Of a stretch of DNA of 64,000 bases, positions 16,656 to 25,743 are shown one piece after another. A program made the position numbers and the translations under genes. This stretch comes from JAJISK01 sp046759185. Its GTDB lineage: Archaea > Thermoplasmatota > Thermoplasmata > RBG-16-68-12 > JAJISG01. The DNA is taken from assembly GCA_046759185.1 (NCBI GenBank), contig JBHIBO010000004.1:1-64000 (forward strand), written 5' to 3'. The notes beneath the pieces are model-generated. The model saw only the letters and a list, made by a program, of their open reading frames with translations. It was not told the DNA's origin and searched no databases. Numbering within the stretch: position 1 is the first letter of the stretch; the number at the start of each line of letters is the position of its first letter.

Positions 16656-18365
16656 CTACGCCGCCTTCTCCGTTGGACCCCACGGGAACTTCTCCCGAAA
16701 GAGGGCCCAAACGTACCGATAGGCCTGCTTGACCTTCACGTACGGCGGCAAGGGCGGCACGTCGGGGTCGACGACGGCATCGAGGAGCGCGGGGCCTTGG
16801 TGTGCGAGGAAGGCCTCCACCGTCTCCTGGAGTTCACCGGGCTGCTCGACGCGGAAGCCCTTCCCTCCGCACGCCTCGGCGACCTGGGCGAAGTCGATGG
16901 GCTGGAGGTCCGTGCCGAAGTCGGGGTGACCCATCACCTCCTGCTCGTACTTGATCATGGCCAGCTTCGAATTGTTGAAGACTACGACCTTGACCGGCAG
17001 CCCGTACTTCACGGCCGTCACGAAGTCTCCCATGAGCATCGTGAAGCCGCCGTCCCCACAGAGGGCGAGGCACTGGCGGTCGGGGTAGGCGAGTTGGGCG
17101 GCCAAGGCCCCCGGGAGACCGAAACCCATGGAAGCCAGGTTGCCCGAGAAGATGAAACGCCTCCAAGCCGTGGCCCGGAAGTGGCGGGCGGTCCACGTGG
17201 TCACGTTCCCCACATCCACGGAGACGATAGCGTCGACCTCTGCGGCGTCACTCACGACCTTGGCTAGAGCGGCGGGGGCCAGAGGGACGGTCTCACGTCC
17301 CTCATCCTCGGCCAACCGCTCCCACCAGGCTTCCGTGGCCTTCACGTAGGTGTTCAGGAAGCCGCGATCCCGGCGCACCTTCACCCCCTTGAGAAGCTCC
17401 CCGAGGGTCGCCTTGGCATCCCCCAGCAGCGGCACGTCCACCTTCGTCCGGAGTCCGAGGGCCGTCGGGTCCGTGTCGATCTGAATCGTGTAGGCATCCT
17501 CGGGGAGGTACTCCGTGAAGGGGAAGGAGGCCCCCACCATCAGGAGGGTCTTGGTGTGCTCCATGGCCTCCTGTCCAGGGCGGGTCCCCAGGAGCCCGAG
17601 TCCTCCGATGACCAGGGGATGGTCGTCCGGGAGCACCTCCTTGGCGGGGAGGGTCTTCACGATCGGTGCCCCCAGGCGTTCCGCCAGGGCCCCCACTTCC
17701 TCACCCGCCCCCATGGCGCCTTTGCCCACGAGGATCGCCGGATTCTTTCCCTCGTTCAAGGCCTTGGCCGCCCGCTCGATCAGGTCGGCCTCCGGCACCG
17801 GCAGGTCGTTGGGGTAGCCCGCCGGGAAGTCGGGGGCGTCCCGCGAGACGACCTGATTGGGGATATCCAGGGGGAACGAGATCTGAGCCACGCCACGCTT
17901 GGAGAGAGCCTCTCTGGCCGCCAAGGTCGTAATGTGAGCGACCTGGTCGGGCGTGGCGACGCGGGCGTTGTACACCGCCACGTCGTCGAAGAGATGGTGC
18001 AGATTGACCTCCTGGAAGTAGTGGGTCCCGATGACATCGCTGTCCACCTGGCCCGTGATGGCCAGGACCGGGGCGTGATCGAGCTTCGCGTCGTACAGCC
18101 CGTTCAGCAGGTGGATGGCACCGGGTCCGGCGGTCCCCAAACAGACGCCGAGGCGCCCGGTCAGCTTCGCGTAAGCGGAGGCCGCGAAGGCACCGGCTTC
18201 CTCGTGTCGCACCTGGATGAACTCCACCTCCGGATGGCGACGGATCGCATCCACGATCCCGTTGATCGCGTCCCCCGGGATGCCGTACATCTGCTCGACC
18301 CCGAACCCCCGCAGCTTGTGGACGAGCACGTCGGCCGCCGTCCGGTCGAGGCTTTCACCAATCAT
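16656..18365 (-). CDS. ThDP-dependent enzyme, pyruvate oxidase/acetolactate-synthase family (PoxB-like)
   Basis: 569 residues with the three ThDP-family domains: PYR domain with the catalytic Glu in VRHEEAGAFAA (about residue 56), central domain (about 190-320), and PP domain with the ThDP/Mg motif GDGGFTMLMGDFVTAVKYGLP followed by FNNSKL. The order GIPGDAINGIVDAI and the C-terminus resemble pyruvate oxidase/dehydrogenase (cytochrome) more than AHAS, and no AHAS small-subunit gene is adjacent. Pyruvate as substrate is inferred. A good SD (AGGGGG) precedes ATG 18365. Dodecin follows 47 bases downstream and might serve flavin supply. Confidence 0.8.
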   Translation of the reverse strand: MIGESLDRTAADVLVHKLRGFGVEQMYGIPGDAINGIVDAIRRHPEVEFIQVRHEEAGAFAASAYAKLTGRLGVCLGTAGPGAIHLLNGLYDAKLDHAPVLAITGQVDSDVIGTHYFQEVNLHHLFDDVAVYNARVATPDQVAHITTLAAREALSKRGVAQISFPLDIPNQVVSRDAPDFPAGYPNDLPVPEADLIERAAKALNEGKNPAILVGKGAMGAGEEVGALAERLGAPIVKTLPAKEVLPDDHPLVIGGLGLLGTRPGQEAMEHTKTLLMVGASFPFTEYLPEDAYTIQIDTDPTALGLRTKVDVPLLGDAKATLGELLKGVKVRRDRGFLNTYVKATEAWWERLAEDEGRETVPLAPAALAKVVSDAAEVDAIVSVDVGNVTTWTARHFRATAWRRFIFSGNLASMGFGLPGALAAQLAYPDRQCLALCGDGGFTMLMGDFVTAVKYGLPVKVVVFNNSKLAMIKYEQEVMGHPDFGTDLQPIDFAQVAEACGGKGFRVEQPGELQETVEAFLAHQGPALLDAVVDPDVPPLPPYVKVKQAYRYVWALFREKFPWGPTEKAA

Positions 18366-18470
18366 GATATCCCCCTGGGACGCGCCCCATCTCAGGCTGC
18401 CGCCATAAGGGTTCGGACAATCCGTTCAACGGGACCCCGACTTCCGGCGCCGGCCGGCTGACGGGAGTCC

Positions 18471-19821
18471 CTACCGGGTCCCACCGGCGACGGTTGGAAC
18501 ACGGGATGCCACATCGACGGGGTGATCGACGAACCAGCGGAACCAGAGTCCGGCGTGGGCGACGATTAGGACCGCGCCCACCAGGAACGTAAGGACAAAG
18601 AGGCCTGAAGCCAGGATGAAGCCCGCAACGAGGGTCATACCCCCGTAGGCCAGATCGAACACCGCGTGCGTCACGCCCGCCGTCGTCGCTCGCTCGTTGC
18701 TGTCCATGATCTCCATGCTGAAGGAACCGACCACCGGGAAGGCCAGACTGGAGAAGGCCCCGCGCAAGACGAGGAAGAGACCGGCCAGGAAGAGGGTTGG
18801 GGCGAAGGCCATGGCCGCTAAGAAAGGGACCGCTAAGAGTCGAGCATAGACGATGGACCGGACCTTCCCCCAACGCGCGACCGGAAGCGGGACAGTGAAA
18901 ATCGCCGCGGCGATGGCTAGGTTGTTAACGACCACGACCGACCCGAACGCCGCCTCGGCCACACCAAAGGCGTCCAGGAAGTGGAGGGGGAGAAGGGGGA
19001 AGTAGAGGCCCAGGCCCAGGGCGAAGGCCAGGGTGAGGACCGACAGCTTCCCGACGTTCCGCTTGTGCTTCACGTGCTTCAGCAGGAACATCCCCCGGAG
19101 GGGCTCGGGGGCGAGGGCGTAGGATTCCTTCATGTAGAAGAGGGGGACCAGCTCCGCAAGCCCGAAGGGAACCGACATGAAGAGGGTGAGACGCAGGGCG
19201 GTGGCCCGTGTCGTCCCAATCTCCAGGAACCCCAGCGACCCGGCAGGCAGGTCGGCGATCCACGTGCCGAAGAGGAAGGGCAGCGTGGCCGCCAAGACGG
19301 CCCCGATGATGGTGGAGATGGTGGTGAGGACACCGCTGATGGTGAACAGGTGGATGCGTCCCTGTTCCCGGCTGTTCTCCATCATGAAGGGGGCCCCCAC
19401 GACCCCGTGGAAAGCCTCTCCCAGCCCCACCACGACACCCAGGAGCATGAGGGTCAGGGGGGCCTGCACGACCAGGACGACGGCCCCGGCGGCGATGGCC
19501 ACCAGGCTCGCCATGATGAAGCCGCGTCTGCGGCCGTACTTGTCCCCGATGAAGCCGGCGGGGAGGGAGTTGAGGCCGTGAGCCATGAAGGTTCAGGCCG
19601 AGGGCGATGCCCACAAAAGGGAGGACCCCGACGGGTACGCCGAGGATGACGACCTGAGGGAAGAAGAGCTCCTGCAGGTAGAAGGCGAAGGCGACGATGA
19701 AGATGCCCGAGTTGATCTGGGACATCGTGGCATAGGCCACGTACAACTTCGCGTTCTTCGAGAAACCCCGGAGGGCCTCCAGGTACGAGGTGGGCGCGCC
19801 AGGCGGGCGGGGCAGGGCCAT
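18471..19821 (-). pseudogene. MFS transporter interrupted by a frameshift
   Basis: Two overlapping frames make one transporter. From ATG 19821 the first frame encodes an N-terminus and helices 1-2 (KLYVAYATMSQINSGIFIVAF, VGVLPFVGIALGLN), then turns into an Arg/Pro-rich shadow. The second frame picks up with GLNSLPAGFIGDKYGRRRGF, the MFS loop 2-3 signature, and continues through the remaining helices to 18471. Removing one base near 19587-19591 would join them. The rest is intact, so this is either a recent mutation or a sequencing/assembly error; the downstream half could also start at ATG 19586. Substrate unknown. Confidence 0.75.
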
Positions 19822-19898
19822 AGAACGGGGCCTCCGAGTGGGGCCAGGGTATTTTCAGCTCGACTAAAAAGGTGGGGGCGCGACGATACTTACGCCAA

Positions 19899-19907
19899 AC
19901 TTATATC
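19899..19907 (+). promoter_or_regulatory. TATA-like box for the transhydrogenase operon
   Basis: ACTTATATC at about 19899-19907 is the best TATA box in the 267 bases before pntA. It would give a 5' leader of roughly 150 bases, long for this genome. Confidence 0.4.
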
Positions 19908-20032
19908 GCGTCCCTCATGTAAAGGAGGGAACCGGCCTCATGCCCTCAGTCGGGGGACCCCGCTGGGCGCGTCGGTTCTTGTAGCGTTGATGCGGGAGGA
20001 TCGGAGGGTTGGGCGGATTCCGGAGGGTCACC

Positions 20033-20077
20033 ATGGATTCTCAGGCGCGAGGCTTGATTCTCCAGGCTGACCGATGA
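20033..20077 (+). CDS. Possible 14-residue upstream ORF before pntA
   Basis: ATG 20033 has a strong SD (CGGAGGGTCACC) and encodes 14 residues (MDSQARGLILQADR) ending at TGA 20075-20077, which overlaps the in-frame pntA start candidate ATG 20074. The arrangement suggests translational coupling into the transhydrogenase operon or a short leader peptide. No run of a regulatory amino acid is seen. Confidence 0.35.
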   Translation: MDSQARGLILQADR

Positions 20078-20088
20078 GGTCGGTGTCG

Positions 20089-21231
20089 ATGATTGTGGGC
20101 GTGGTTAAGGAGACCGTAGAGGGGGAACGGCGCGTCGCCCTCAACCCCGCGTCAGTGGCTCGCCTTGCGAAGAGGGGTGTTGAGATTCGCGTCCAATCGG
20201 GTGCGGGCGTCGGCGCCTTCCACTCGGATGCGGACTACGAGGCTGCGGGCGCGACTATCCTCCCGGATGCCGAATCCGTCTGGCAGCAATCCGACGTGAT
20301 TCTGAAGGTGAACCCCCCTTCAACCGATGAGGCCGGGTTCCTCACCCCCAAGTCCATCGTGATCGGTTTCCTCAATCCGCTGCGTGACCCCGCCCTAATC
20401 CAGCGGATTGCGGACCGTGGGGCTTCGGCCTTCAGCATGGAGATGATCCCCCGGATCAGTCGGGCCCAGAGTATGGATGCCCTCTCCTCGCAATCCTCCG
20501 TGGCTGGGTACAAGGCCACGCTCCTCGCGGCCAGCGCCCTGACCAAGTTCTTCCCCATGATGACCACAGCGGCAGGGACGGTTCGTCCCGCGCGCGTCTT
20601 TGTCATCGGGGCCGGGGTTGCCGGTCTGCAGGCTGTCGCAACTGCGAAGCGACTCGGGGCGGAAGTGGAAGCCTTCGACATTCGGCCGGTGGTGAAGGAG
20701 GAGGTCCGGAGCCTCGGAGCCCGCTTCGTGGAGGTTGAGCTGGAAGAGGAGACCGAGGCAGAGGGCGGCTACGCCAAGGAGGTCTCCGAGGCGGCGCGAC
20801 GACGGGAACAGGAATTGCTCGCCGAGCACGTCGCGAATTCCGACGTTGTCATCACGACGGCCCAGGTTCCGGGAAAGAAGGCGCCCGTGCTGGTGACCGA
20901 ACCGATGCTAGCATCTATGCGACCCGGGTCGGTGGTCGTGGACCTCGCCGCCGATCAGGGGGGCAACGTCGAGCTGTCTAGGCCCGACGAGCAGGTGACG
21001 TACAACGGGGTGACGATCCTCGGACCGGCTAACCTCCCTTCCTCCCTCCCGGTTCATGCGAGCCAGATGTACGCCAAGAACCTGATGACGCTCATCGACG
21101 TCATCCTCCAGGACGGCGAACTCCATCTTGACCTCGAGGACGAAGTCGTCGATGCCAGCCTCATAGTCCACGAGGGAGAGGTTCGGAGCGCGCGGGTGCG
21201 GGAGGCTATCGCGGCGGAGAGTGATGTCTAG
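20089..21231 (+). CDS. pntA: Proton-translocating NAD(P)+ transhydrogenase, subunit alpha part 1
   Basis: 380 residues, domain I, which binds NAD(H). AlaDH/PNT N-terminal domain (VVKETVEGERRVALNPASV) and Rossmann domain VFVIGAGVAGLQAVATAKRLG with the NAD-selecting Asp in EAFDIRPVVKEEV. The RQD-type loop region is SRAQSMDALSSQ. It works with PntAB and PntB in the membrane to couple hydride transfer from NADH to NADP+ with proton influx, supplying NADPH. ATG 20089 has a GAGGT upstream and gives the usual MIVGVVKE start; ATG 20074 is an in-frame alternative coupled to the upstream ORF. Confidence 0.93.
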   Translation: MIVGVVKETVEGERRVALNPASVARLAKRGVEIRVQSGAGVGAFHSDADYEAAGATILPDAESVWQQSDVILKVNPPSTDEAGFLTPKSIVIGFLNPLRDPALIQRIADRGASAFSMEMIPRISRAQSMDALSSQSSVAGYKATLLAASALTKFFPMMTTAAGTVRPARVFVIGAGVAGLQAVATAKRLGAEVEAFDIRPVVKEEVRSLGARFVEVELEEETEAEGGYAKEVSEAARRREQELLAEHVANSDVVITTAQVPGKKAPVLVTEPMLASMRPGSVVVDLAADQGGNVELSRPDEQVTYNGVTILGPANLPSSLPVHASQMYAKNLMTLIDVILQDGELHLDLEDEVVDASLIVHEGEVRSARVREAIAAESDV

Positions 21232-21243
21232 GGAGAGGGTAAC

Positions 21244-21531
21244 ATGGTGGACCTGGTTGTTGGAATCTTCATCTTCGTCTTGGCGATCTTCGTGGGTTTC
21301 GAGGTCATCACCAAGGTCCCGCCGACGTTGCACACTCCGCTGATGTCCGGGGCCAACGCAATCTCGGGTATCGTCCTCATTGGTGCCCTCTCCGTGGCCG
21401 CTGGTACGGGAGACGTGAATCTCTCGGTCATCCTCGGCCTTGGAGCTGTGGTCCTCGCGACGATCAACGTGGTCGGCGGCTTCCTCGTCACAGATCGGAT
21501 GCTCCAGATGTTCAAACGCGAGCGAGGGTGA
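21244..21531 (+). CDS. pntAB: NAD(P)+ transhydrogenase, subunit alpha part 2 (membrane)
   Basis: 95 residues with three transmembrane helices (about 3-20, 33-53, 59-80) and the conserved VPPTLHTPLMSGANAISGIV segment between helices 1 and 2. It is the membrane half of the alpha chain in three-subunit transhydrogenases. It starts 12 bases after pntA with GGGAGAGG as SD, and pntB follows three bases after its stop. Confidence 0.92.
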   Translation: MVDLVVGIFIFVLAIFVGFEVITKVPPTLHTPLMSGANAISGIVLIGALSVAAGTGDVNLSVILGLGAVVLATINVVGGFLVTDRMLQMFKRERG

Positions 21532-21534
21532 GGA

Positions 21535-22926
21535 ATGGCGCTGGACCCCGTTGTCCTTACGCTGGCCTATCTTGTCTCGGCCGCCCTTTTCATCCTGGGC
21601 CTTCGAGACTTGGGGTCTCCAGCCACCGCCCGGCGGGGGAATCTCCTGGCCTCCTTCGGGATGCTCATCGCGATTGTTGTCACCCTCCTGAACACGGGAG
21701 TTCTGAACCTCGAGCTCGTCGCCGTCGGCGTTCTCCTTGGGGCAGTCCTCGGGGCGGCGGCCGCTCGGCTCGTCAAGATGACCGCCATGCCCCAGATGGT
21801 GGGTCTCTTCAACGGTTTCGGCGGCGGGGCATCAGCCCTGGTGGCCATCGCCGCATACCATCAGGGGTTCGCGATCGGGTCCCTTGCCTTGGACACAACG
21901 GTCACAATCCTCGCAGGGGTCCTCATCGGCGGCATCACGCTGACGGGCAGCCTCGTGGCCTTCGGCAAGCTCCAGGGCGTCATATCGGGGTCCCCCACGA
22001 CCTTCCCGCTGCAGCAGCCAATCAACGTCGCCCTCCTCATCGCCTTCGTTGGCCTAGGGGGGTACCTAGTAGCGGTGGGGATTCACCTCCCCCTCTTCCT
22101 CGCCCTCGTCGCCATCGCCCTGGTGCTGGGCGTCCTCATCGTGATTCCGATCGGCGGGGCAGACATGCCCGTTGTAATTTCTCTGCTCAACTCCTTCTCC
22201 GGGCTCGCCGCCAGCGCGGCCGGGTTCATCCTCGGGAACGAGATCCTCATCGTCGCGGGCGCCCTGGTAGGCGCGGCCGGCCTGATCCTCACGCAGATCA
22301 TGACGAAGGCCATGAACCGGACCCTGCCTAACGTTCTCTTCGGCGCCGTCGGGGTGGATATCCAGGTCCCGGGCGCCACGACGGCGGTGGACCAGGCGGT
22401 CCGCTCCATCGACCCGGAGGAGGCGGCCCTGCTCCTGGGGTACGCCCAATCGGTCATCATCGTACCGGGCTTCGGCATGGCCGCTGCCCAGGCTCAGCAC
22501 GCCGTGGCCGACCTGGCTGACCGCCTTGAGGACCGGGGCGTGGACGTCCGCTACGCCATCCACCCAGTCGCCGGTCGCATGCCAGGTCACATGAATGTGC
22601 TCCTCGCAGAGGCGAACGTCCCCTACACGAAGCTCTACGACATGGACGACATCAACCCCGACTTCAAGCGGGCGGACGTGGCCCTCATCATCGGGGCAAA
22701 CGACGTAGTGAACCCCGCGGCTCGGCACGATGAGAGGAGTCCCATCTACGGCATGCCCATCCTCGACGCGGACAACGCGAAACACATCATCGTGATGAAG
22801 CGGAGCCTGAATCCCGGCTTCTCGGGCATCGACAACGAGCTGTTCTATCACGAGCGGACCATGATGCTCTTTGGGGACGCTCGGGACAAGGTGATGGAGC
22901 TCGTCGCCGAGGTGAAACAGCTCTAG
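21535..22926 (+). CDS. pntB: NAD(P)+ transhydrogenase, subunit beta
   Basis: 463 residues. The N-terminal ~270 residues carry the membrane domain with the polar proton-path segments (GLFNGFGGGASALVAIAAYH, LNSFSGLAASAAGFIL). The C-terminal domain III binds NADP(H): IVPGFGMAAAQAQHAV, HPVAGRMPGHMNVLLAEA, YDMDDINPDF and IGANDVVNPAAR. All family motifs are present, so the complex should be functional. Last gene of the pntA-pntAB-pntB operon. Confidence 0.94.
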   Translation: MALDPVVLTLAYLVSAALFILGLRDLGSPATARRGNLLASFGMLIAIVVTLLNTGVLNLELVAVGVLLGAVLGAAAARLVKMTAMPQMVGLFNGFGGGASALVAIAAYHQGFAIGSLALDTTVTILAGVLIGGITLTGSLVAFGKLQGVISGSPTTFPLQQPINVALLIAFVGLGGYLVAVGIHLPLFLALVAIALVLGVLIVIPIGGADMPVVISLLNSFSGLAASAAGFILGNEILIVAGALVGAAGLILTQIMTKAMNRTLPNVLFGAVGVDIQVPGATTAVDQAVRSIDPEEAALLLGYAQSVIIVPGFGMAAAQAQHAVADLADRLEDRGVDVRYAIHPVAGRMPGHMNVLLAEANVPYTKLYDMDDINPDFKRADVALIIGANDVVNPAARHDERSPIYGMPILDADNAKHIIVMKRSLNPGFSGIDNELFYHERTMMLFGDARDKVMELVAEVKQL

Positions 22927-23014
22927 CGAGCGGCGCACTCACCGAAACATACGGAGGCTGTCGGAGGCGTCCCGAGACGTTCTTATGTAGCCAGGCCTCC
23001 CTCCCGAGGGCGGC

Positions 23015-23518
23015 ATGGCGGACGAGGACGAGGAGCGGGCCAAGCTGGAGGACCTGGCCTCGAAGATCGAGCAGCTGGAGGGGACCATCAATCTCCTGCG
23101 ACAGCCCTACGGCGAGCTCCTCGGCCACCTGGACCGGCTCCAAGAGATCGCTCGCTCCTACTTCCGCCTCCTGGACCTCTTGCAGCGATACGGCTCCCTC
23201 TCCCCCGACCTGGCCATCCCTGAGCTCAAGGATCCCATCTCCCGCGACATCGTGAAGGTGCTCTTCGAGAAGGGTGGCCGCAACATCTCGCAGATCACGG
23301 AGGCGGTCCGGAATCTCCGGGGCAAAGCCTCCCGCCGCATCGTCCGGGAGCGACTCCAGGCGTTGGAAACGAAGGGTGTCGTCGCAGCGACGACTCTATC
23401 GAGGGGGAAGGTGTACGACGTCTCCGACGAGACCGTACGACGGTGGTCGAAGGTGCTGGGCCTCGTAGCCCCCGAGGTGGAACCCGAAGAACCCGAAGAA
23501 TCCGAAGGGGAGGACTAG
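23015..23518 (+). CDS. Winged-helix transcriptional regulator with N-terminal coiled coil
   Basis: 167 residues. An acidic, coiled-coil-forming N-terminus (about 5-60) is followed by a winged HTH (ISRDIVKVLFEKGGRNISQITEAVRNLRGKASRRIVRERLQALETKG, given here as the span about 73-118) and a very acidic tail (EPEEPEESEGED). Probably a DNA-binding dimer; target unknown. A CTTATGTA box lies about 30 bases before ATG 23015, so it has its own leaderless-type promoter after pntB. Confidence 0.65.
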   Translation: MADEDEERAKLEDLASKIEQLEGTINLLRQPYGELLGHLDRLQEIARSYFRLLDLLQRYGSLSPDLAIPELKDPISRDIVKVLFEKGGRNISQITEAVRNLRGKASRRIVRERLQALETKGVVAATTLSRGKVYDVSDETVRRWSKVLGLVAPEVEPEEPEESEGED

Positions 23519-23592
23519 CCCGTTCACTCAAACTGGCAGATCAGGACGGCACGCCTCTCGATGACCCGAGTTGGCCCGCGGGGAGGCCCCTC

Positions 23593-23949
23593 TCAGCTCT
23601 TCCAGGTGACGTAGTTCTGCAGGTACGGAACCGAGGCGACGATGACGCCGACGATGCCGAAGAGCCCGCCGATAAGGCCGGCCATGCCTCCCAGAACCAT
23701 GAGGGCGCTGGACGCCACCAAGGCGAGGAGGATCCCCGTCAGGAGGGATTCCCGGGTCTGCCGCGCCGCGAAGACCAAGATGAGCCCAAGGACGATGGCA
23801 ATAGCCTCGACGGTGAGGGCGCTCAGCTCGATGTCGGGGACCGGCGTGCGCAGCAGGAACAGAAGGGGCGCCAGGCCAATGGCAAGGATCCCACCGATGA
23901 GGAGGAGCTGCTGGGCCGAGCGTGTCACTTGGTTCGTTTTCACCTTCAT
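23593..23949 (-). CDS. Four-helix membrane protein
   Basis: 118 residues from ATG 23949 (MKVKTNQVTRSAQQ). Hydrophobic helices at about 12-30, 38-58, 66-86 and 88-110. A TTTAATA box about 30 bases upstream supports this start and a leaderless transcript; the longer in-frame start at 24051 would run through that box. Not recognised. Confidence 0.6.
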   Translation of the reverse strand: MKVKTNQVTRSAQQLLLIGGILAIGLAPLLFLLRTPVPDIELSALTVEAIAIVLGLILVFAARQTRESLLTGILLALVASSALMVLGGMAGLIGGLFGIVGVIVASVPYLQNYVTWKS

Positions 23950-24105
23950 GGCAGAGCCTTGGGCGGCCTGAGAAGGTATTAAACCCGGTTTTCCAAATAT
24001 CGGGTTTGATAACAAGGCACACACGGGTCCACGGGTACGAGGACTGGTCACAATTGCCCAGTTTCTTTAAACCCCCAGCCGTAGCTTGTACTCTCGGGTG
24101 CAACA

Positions 24106-24471
24106 TTGGCGGGCGAAGATGCAGAGGAAATCCAAGCGATTCTTTCCGTGGTCTCCACCGAGGTCCCGAAGCTCCTGACAGCCATCTCCGAGTCCCTGTT
24201 CGGGGCGGAGCAGACGGGGAAGTACGCCGAGGCGGTCGCCGACTTCTACAAGAGCCTCCGGGAAGCGGGCATGGACGAGGACAAGGCCTTCGAGCTCACG
24301 AAGCAGTTCATGGATCGGAGCAACCTGGTCGGCATGATTCAAGAGATGATCGGTAAGGCCGATTGGTCCGAGCACAAGGATACCGACTGGCAGTCCGAGA
24401 TCGAGAAGCGTGTCAAGAAGAAGATCCAGGACAAGCTCAGCGACGAGGACTTTGAAATCGATATCGAATGA
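24106..24471 (+). CDS. Hypothetical soluble helical protein (first of a coupled pair)
   Basis: 121 residues from TTG 24106. Predicted mostly helical and acidic (EIQAILSVVSTEVPKLLTAISESLFG, YAEAVADFYKSLREAGMDEDKAFELTKQFMD as the spans about 8-33 and 41-70), ending in a charged KKKIQDKLSDEDFEIDIE tail. No family recognised. The stop overlaps the next start by four bases (ATGA), and the N-terminal phrase VSTEVPKLL is echoed in the partner (FTQVPLLV), suggesting distant duplication. A TTTAAA box lies about 38 bases upstream. Confidence 0.55.
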   Translation: MAGEDAEEIQAILSVVSTEVPKLLTAISESLFGAEQTGKYAEAVADFYKSLREAGMDEDKAFELTKQFMDRSNLVGMIQEMIGKADWSEHKDTDWQSEIEKRVKKKIQDKLSDEDFEIDIE

Positions 24472-24761
24472 GCGAAGTACGCGAAATCCTTGGTGCCGTC
24501 TTCACCCAGGTTCCCCTCCTCGTGGCCCGGATTGGTTGGAGCGGCCTACGCCTCCTCTTCGGCAGCCGGCGAGCTTCCTGGACCTTCAGGCGGCGATTGC
24601 GGAAGAGCGGCATAAGCCGAAGCCGTGCGCGGGCCCTCGCGCGGCAGTATCGGAAGCAAGTGGACATGCTGCGGGTTGTTCGAGACATTCTTCGGAAGAG
24701 GCCCTGGGAGGAGGGGAGCCAGGGTCGAAGCAAAGGCGGCTTCCCTTTCCGGATCGGGTAG
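24468..24761 (+). CDS. Hypothetical basic protein (second of a coupled pair)
   Basis: 97 residues, strongly basic in contrast to its acidic partner. The N-terminal half is hydrophobic-amphipathic (EILGAVFTQVPLLVARIGWSGLRLLFG at about 4-30), followed by an Arg-rich helical region (about 33-75). The charge complementarity with the 24106 product and the ATGA overlap suggest that the two form a complex. No function recognised. Confidence 0.5.
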   Translation: MSEVREILGAVFTQVPLLVARIGWSGLRLLFGSRRASWTFRRRLRKSGISRSRARALARQYRKQVDMLRVVRDILRKRPWEEGSQGRSKGGFPFRIG

Positions 24762-24826
24762 AGAGAGTTCGCGGCTTTCTACGGGTAGATATCGCTGAGA
24801 GACTTCGATGGGGCGATGAGGCCGTC

Positions 24827-25036
24827 CTAGGCAGAGACGATCCCGGCCTCGACGTGATGGCGGTTCCCGTTGGGCGATCGCTCTCGCTTCACCTTCTTTG
24901 CAGCCCGACGTACCTCGGCGAGGTACCAATCCACGTCTGCCTCACCGTATTCGGCTCGGACATACGCCACCAGTGCCTCCGAGTTCCGATCGGTTCTCTG
25001 CGCCAAGTCCACGCTTCTGGGATTCGTGTTCCGCAT
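24827..25036 (-). CDS. Small hypothetical protein
   Basis: 69 residues from ATG 25036, which has AAGGTGA 6-9 bases upstream. The content is protein-like (SEALVAYVRAEYGEADVDWYLAEVRRAAKKVKRE), mixed charge and probably helical, ending HHVEAGIVSA. An in-frame GTG at 25045 would add three residues. No homologue recognised, and no other frame here is better. Confidence 0.4.
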   Translation of the reverse strand: MRNTNPRSVDLAQRTDRNSEALVAYVRAEYGEADVDWYLAEVRRAAKKVKRERSPNGNRHHVEAGIVSA

Positions 25037-25187
25037 CGTGTTCACCTTGACTCTTCCCAGATTGGTCAGGGAGTTAGGCTTGGTGGAACGAAGTGAACAT
25101 CGAGTGACCAGCGGGAAGGGTTCCCAAGCTAAACACTAGACTAGGTCGCTTCCGCACCGCAATGTGCCCGTGGTCACGCGGACCGTG

Positions 25188-25676
25188 TCACTCCTCGTCG
25201 GATTTAGCGACGGGCTCCTCGGGCTCAGGCGCTGGCGCAGGCGCGGGCGCGGGCGCCGTGGGCGGTGGCGTGGCCACCGGAGCCGGTGCCGGCATCACGG
25301 GCGTGGACTTGAATGCGATTGCGAGGATTCCACCAATCAGGGCCAGAACAAAGCCGAGGATGAATCCGCCGGACGCGACGAAGAGGCTCACGATGGCGAG
25401 GACGAGAATCAGGACTCCCCATACCGTGCTGCTCTGTGGGCGCGAATACATCATGACCCCGCCGACGATGATCACCAGACCGATGATGACGCCGAGGGCG
25501 CCGACGAGGTTTAGCAGCAACACGGGGTCTATTTCGAGGCTCCCTAGCCCCGGTATCGTGTCTATGAAGAGTTGCATCAAGCTCGCGAGAGCGAGAAAGA
25601 CTACTCCACCCAAGAGGATGAAGATGCCCCCGATGATCGACAGCACCATCGCCGCAGTTGGTTTTTCTCCGGCCAA
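25188..25676 (-). CDS. Four-helix membrane protein with Pro/Ala-rich tail
   Basis: 162 residues. Four hydrophobic helices (about 7-33, 50-75, 83-103, 104-121) with small-residue packing (LSIIGGIFILLGGVVF), then a Pro/Ala/Glu-rich low-complexity C-terminus (about 125-162, APAPVATPPPTAPAPAP). It resembles small archaeal DUF6114-type membrane proteins, but only in style. The start diverges from the structured region and rhodanese gene. Confidence 0.6.
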   Translation of the reverse strand: MAGEKPTAAMVLSIIGGIFILLGGVVFLALASLMQLFIDTIPGLGSLEIDPVLLLNLVGALGVIIGLVIIVGGVMMYSRPQSSTVWGVLILVLAIVSLFVASGGFILGFVLALIGGILAIAFKSTPVMPAPAPVATPPPTAPAPAPAPAPEPEEPVAKSDEE

Positions 25677-25743
25677 CCTAACCCCTCCAGGCCCGCGAAG
25701 GCTGCCGACGTCTTAAGCGTTTCGTGTCAGCTGAAAGGTGAAA

